Origin: Desulfobacterales bacterium
Lineage (GTDB): Bacteria > Desulfobacterota > Desulfobacteria > Desulfobacterales > JAFDCJ01
Assembly: GCA_029939875.1 (NCBI GenBank)
Contig: JAOZSC010000019.1
Coordinates: forward strand, 1 to 14,896
Direction of reading: 5' to 3'
DNA: 14,896 nucleotides
Shown: positions 13,929-14,896 of the stretch, piece after piece
Layout: each line of letters begins with the position of its first letter
Numbering within the stretch: the first letter of the stretch is position 1
The notes under the pieces: model-generated
Databases searched by the model: none
What the model saw: the letters and a program-made list of their open reading frames with translations, nothing else
What the model was told of the DNA's origin: nothing
Translations under genes and position numbers: made by a program

Positions 13929-14896
13929 TCAACAATATCATCATTACTATAGATATGACTGCGAGAATGATGATCCCCTTGCCAACTCCGAATTTAGGTA
14001 GTGTAAAAGTGATGAATGACAAAGGAACGGTTACCAGTACAGGTATGTTCGACAAGCCTAGTTCAGTTGCCACCGGGGTCTTGAATTCGGGATCAACAAT
14101 TCTAAGCAGGAGAAGTCCACTAGCTGCGGTTCCCGTACAGAGCCCAAATATGGCGACAAGGCGTTCAAATCCATATTCTCCCAGCCGATGACCGAAATAA
14201 AACAGGTAGAAAAATGTAAACATGCCAGGTAACAGGCACATCAATACAATAGGCACAAGATTTGACCAGATCGCTGCTATTTTCACTGCCATCAGGGTTG
14301 CCACTATCAGGAAGTCAACTGCAACGCCAGTTATCCGTCGCTGTACATTGTTGTCAATGTACTTGGCAAGCCCTAGTTTACCCAAAATCCATCGAATAAC
14401 CAGCGCAATACACATTCCCCACATAAACATAAGACCGAATGCCAATGCCTTTACAGGACCAGGTAGTAATTCCTTTATACCTAGGCAGGCATAATAAGTC
14501 AGAAAATACGTTGTCATCAGTATGGCGAGTTGAAATGCCAGCCCGTCAATGTTAGAAGAATGAGTGGTCAATTTTCCAGCATCCGCTCTCTTATCATCGT
14601 CATACAGGCCCACCAACAGTTCATTGGGCAGTTCTTTGGGTGCATTGACCGTAAGGCCTTTGCGAATCCCCCAGTTTGCCAATGGAACCCCAACCAGGCT
14701 GGCAATCAGGAACCCGAAAGCGGCAAACGTCAAACCGAATGAGATGGCATTGGGAATTTTGAACCCTGTCTCCCAAACCGTTGCCAAGGCCACGGCCTGC
14801 CCCGGCCCCTGAGCCATTCCGGAAGGAACCAGCCATCCCAGCCCGGTGAAGAGCTTATCAGTTGAAAAGAGGTTGGTGATGTAAACAACCCCAGTG
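13894..14896 (-). CDS. GltS-like sodium/glutamate (dicarboxylate) symporter, N-terminus outside the window
   Basis: The frame stays open to the right edge, so only the C-terminal 334 or so residues are visible; the ATG at 14817 is internal, since the codons upstream continue in family-like sequence (FTGLGWLVPSGMAQGPGQA). The protein is a multi-spanning inner-membrane carrier related to sodium/glutamate symporters. Two glycine-rich stretches, SGMAQGPGQAVALATVWE and GLCTGTAASGLLLLRIVDP, sit where the family's two inverted-repeat re-entrant loops lie. A hydrophilic loop (near 14575-14640) separates the two halves. It would import glutamate or another dicarboxylate with sodium. It is about 230 bp from the next gene, so whether it shares a transcript with the rest is unclear. 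Confidence 0.8.
   Translation of the reverse strand, partial: TGVVYITNLFSTDKLFTGLGWLVPSGMAQGPGQAVALATVWETGFKIPNAISFGLTFAAFGFLIASLVGVPLANWGIRKGLTVNAPKELPNELLVGLYDDDKRADAGKLTTHSSNIDGLAFQLAILMTTYFLTYYACLGIKELLPGPVKALAFGLMFMWGMCIALVIRWILGKLGLAKYIDNNVQRRITGVAVDFLIVATLMAVKIAAIWSNLVPIVLMCLLPGMFTFFYLFYFGHRLGEYGFERLVAIFGLCTGTAASGLLLLRIVDPEFKTPVATELGLSNIPVLVTVPLSFITFTLPKFGVGKGIIILAVISIVMMILLKVLRMWKKPVW

Noticed and set aside
1..14896. CRISPR arrays, tRNA or rRNA genes, insertion sequences
   Set aside because: No regularly spaced repeats, no tRNA-like or rRNA-like segments and no transposase genes were seen.

Overview
The window holds twelve clear protein genes plus one probable small gene, all on the minus strand, so transcription runs from high to low coordinates. 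No rRNA, tRNA, CRISPR array or insertion sequence is visible. The gene set (ferredoxin-linked indolepyruvate oxidoreductase, a LarA-type nickel-pincer racemase, an iron-sulfur FrhB-like flavoprotein and a TRAP transporter) suggests a strictly anaerobic Gram-negative bacterium, possibly a sulfate reducer of the Desulfobacterota. That is inference from gene content; no taxonomic marker gene is present.

Layout in transcription order: (1) a GltS-like sodium/dicarboxylate symporter whose N-terminus lies beyond the right edge (13894-14896); (2) a gap of about 230 bp holding the 3' end of an unrecognised, decayed coding frame (13749-13928); (3) a YtcJ-type amidohydrolase (11970-13664); (4) a probable 45-codon small gene (11819-11956) filling the gap before larA; (5) a compact GC-rich block larA - frhB-like - iorA - iorB (6786-11806); (6) a four-helix membrane protein of unknown function (6329-6736); (7) a complete TRAP transporter, dctQ-dctM-dctP (3396-6292); (8) an imidazolonepropionase/prolidase-like amidohydrolase (1918-3186); (9) a DUF2817 metallopeptidase-like protein (652-1740); (10) about 650 bp without a convincing gene but with a strong hairpin (285-323).

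The genes read as a scavenging and catabolic cluster. Two carboxylate carriers (TRAP and GltS-like) could bring in substrate, and three metallohydrolases (two amidohydrolases and the DUF2817 protein) could cleave amide, peptide or acyl conjugates. The central block could then turn a released 2-hydroxy or 2-oxo acid into an acyl-CoA: LarA interconverts D and L 2-hydroxy acids, the FrhB-like flavoprotein moves electrons or oxidises the acid, and IorAB oxidatively decarboxylates an aryl 2-oxo acid with CoA and ferredoxin. No dedicated 2-hydroxyacid dehydrogenase or aminotransferase is present, so the FrhB-like protein is the most interesting candidate for an unassigned role.

The central block is clearly richer in G+C than its flanks in hand-counted 60-base samples (70-77% against 40-48%), so the module may have a different history from the surrounding hydrolase and transporter genes. 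Two hairpins (285-323 and 3289-3330) form continuous stems only in the minus-strand transcript, where mismatches become G-U pairs; this supports their acting as RNA structures of this transcription unit.
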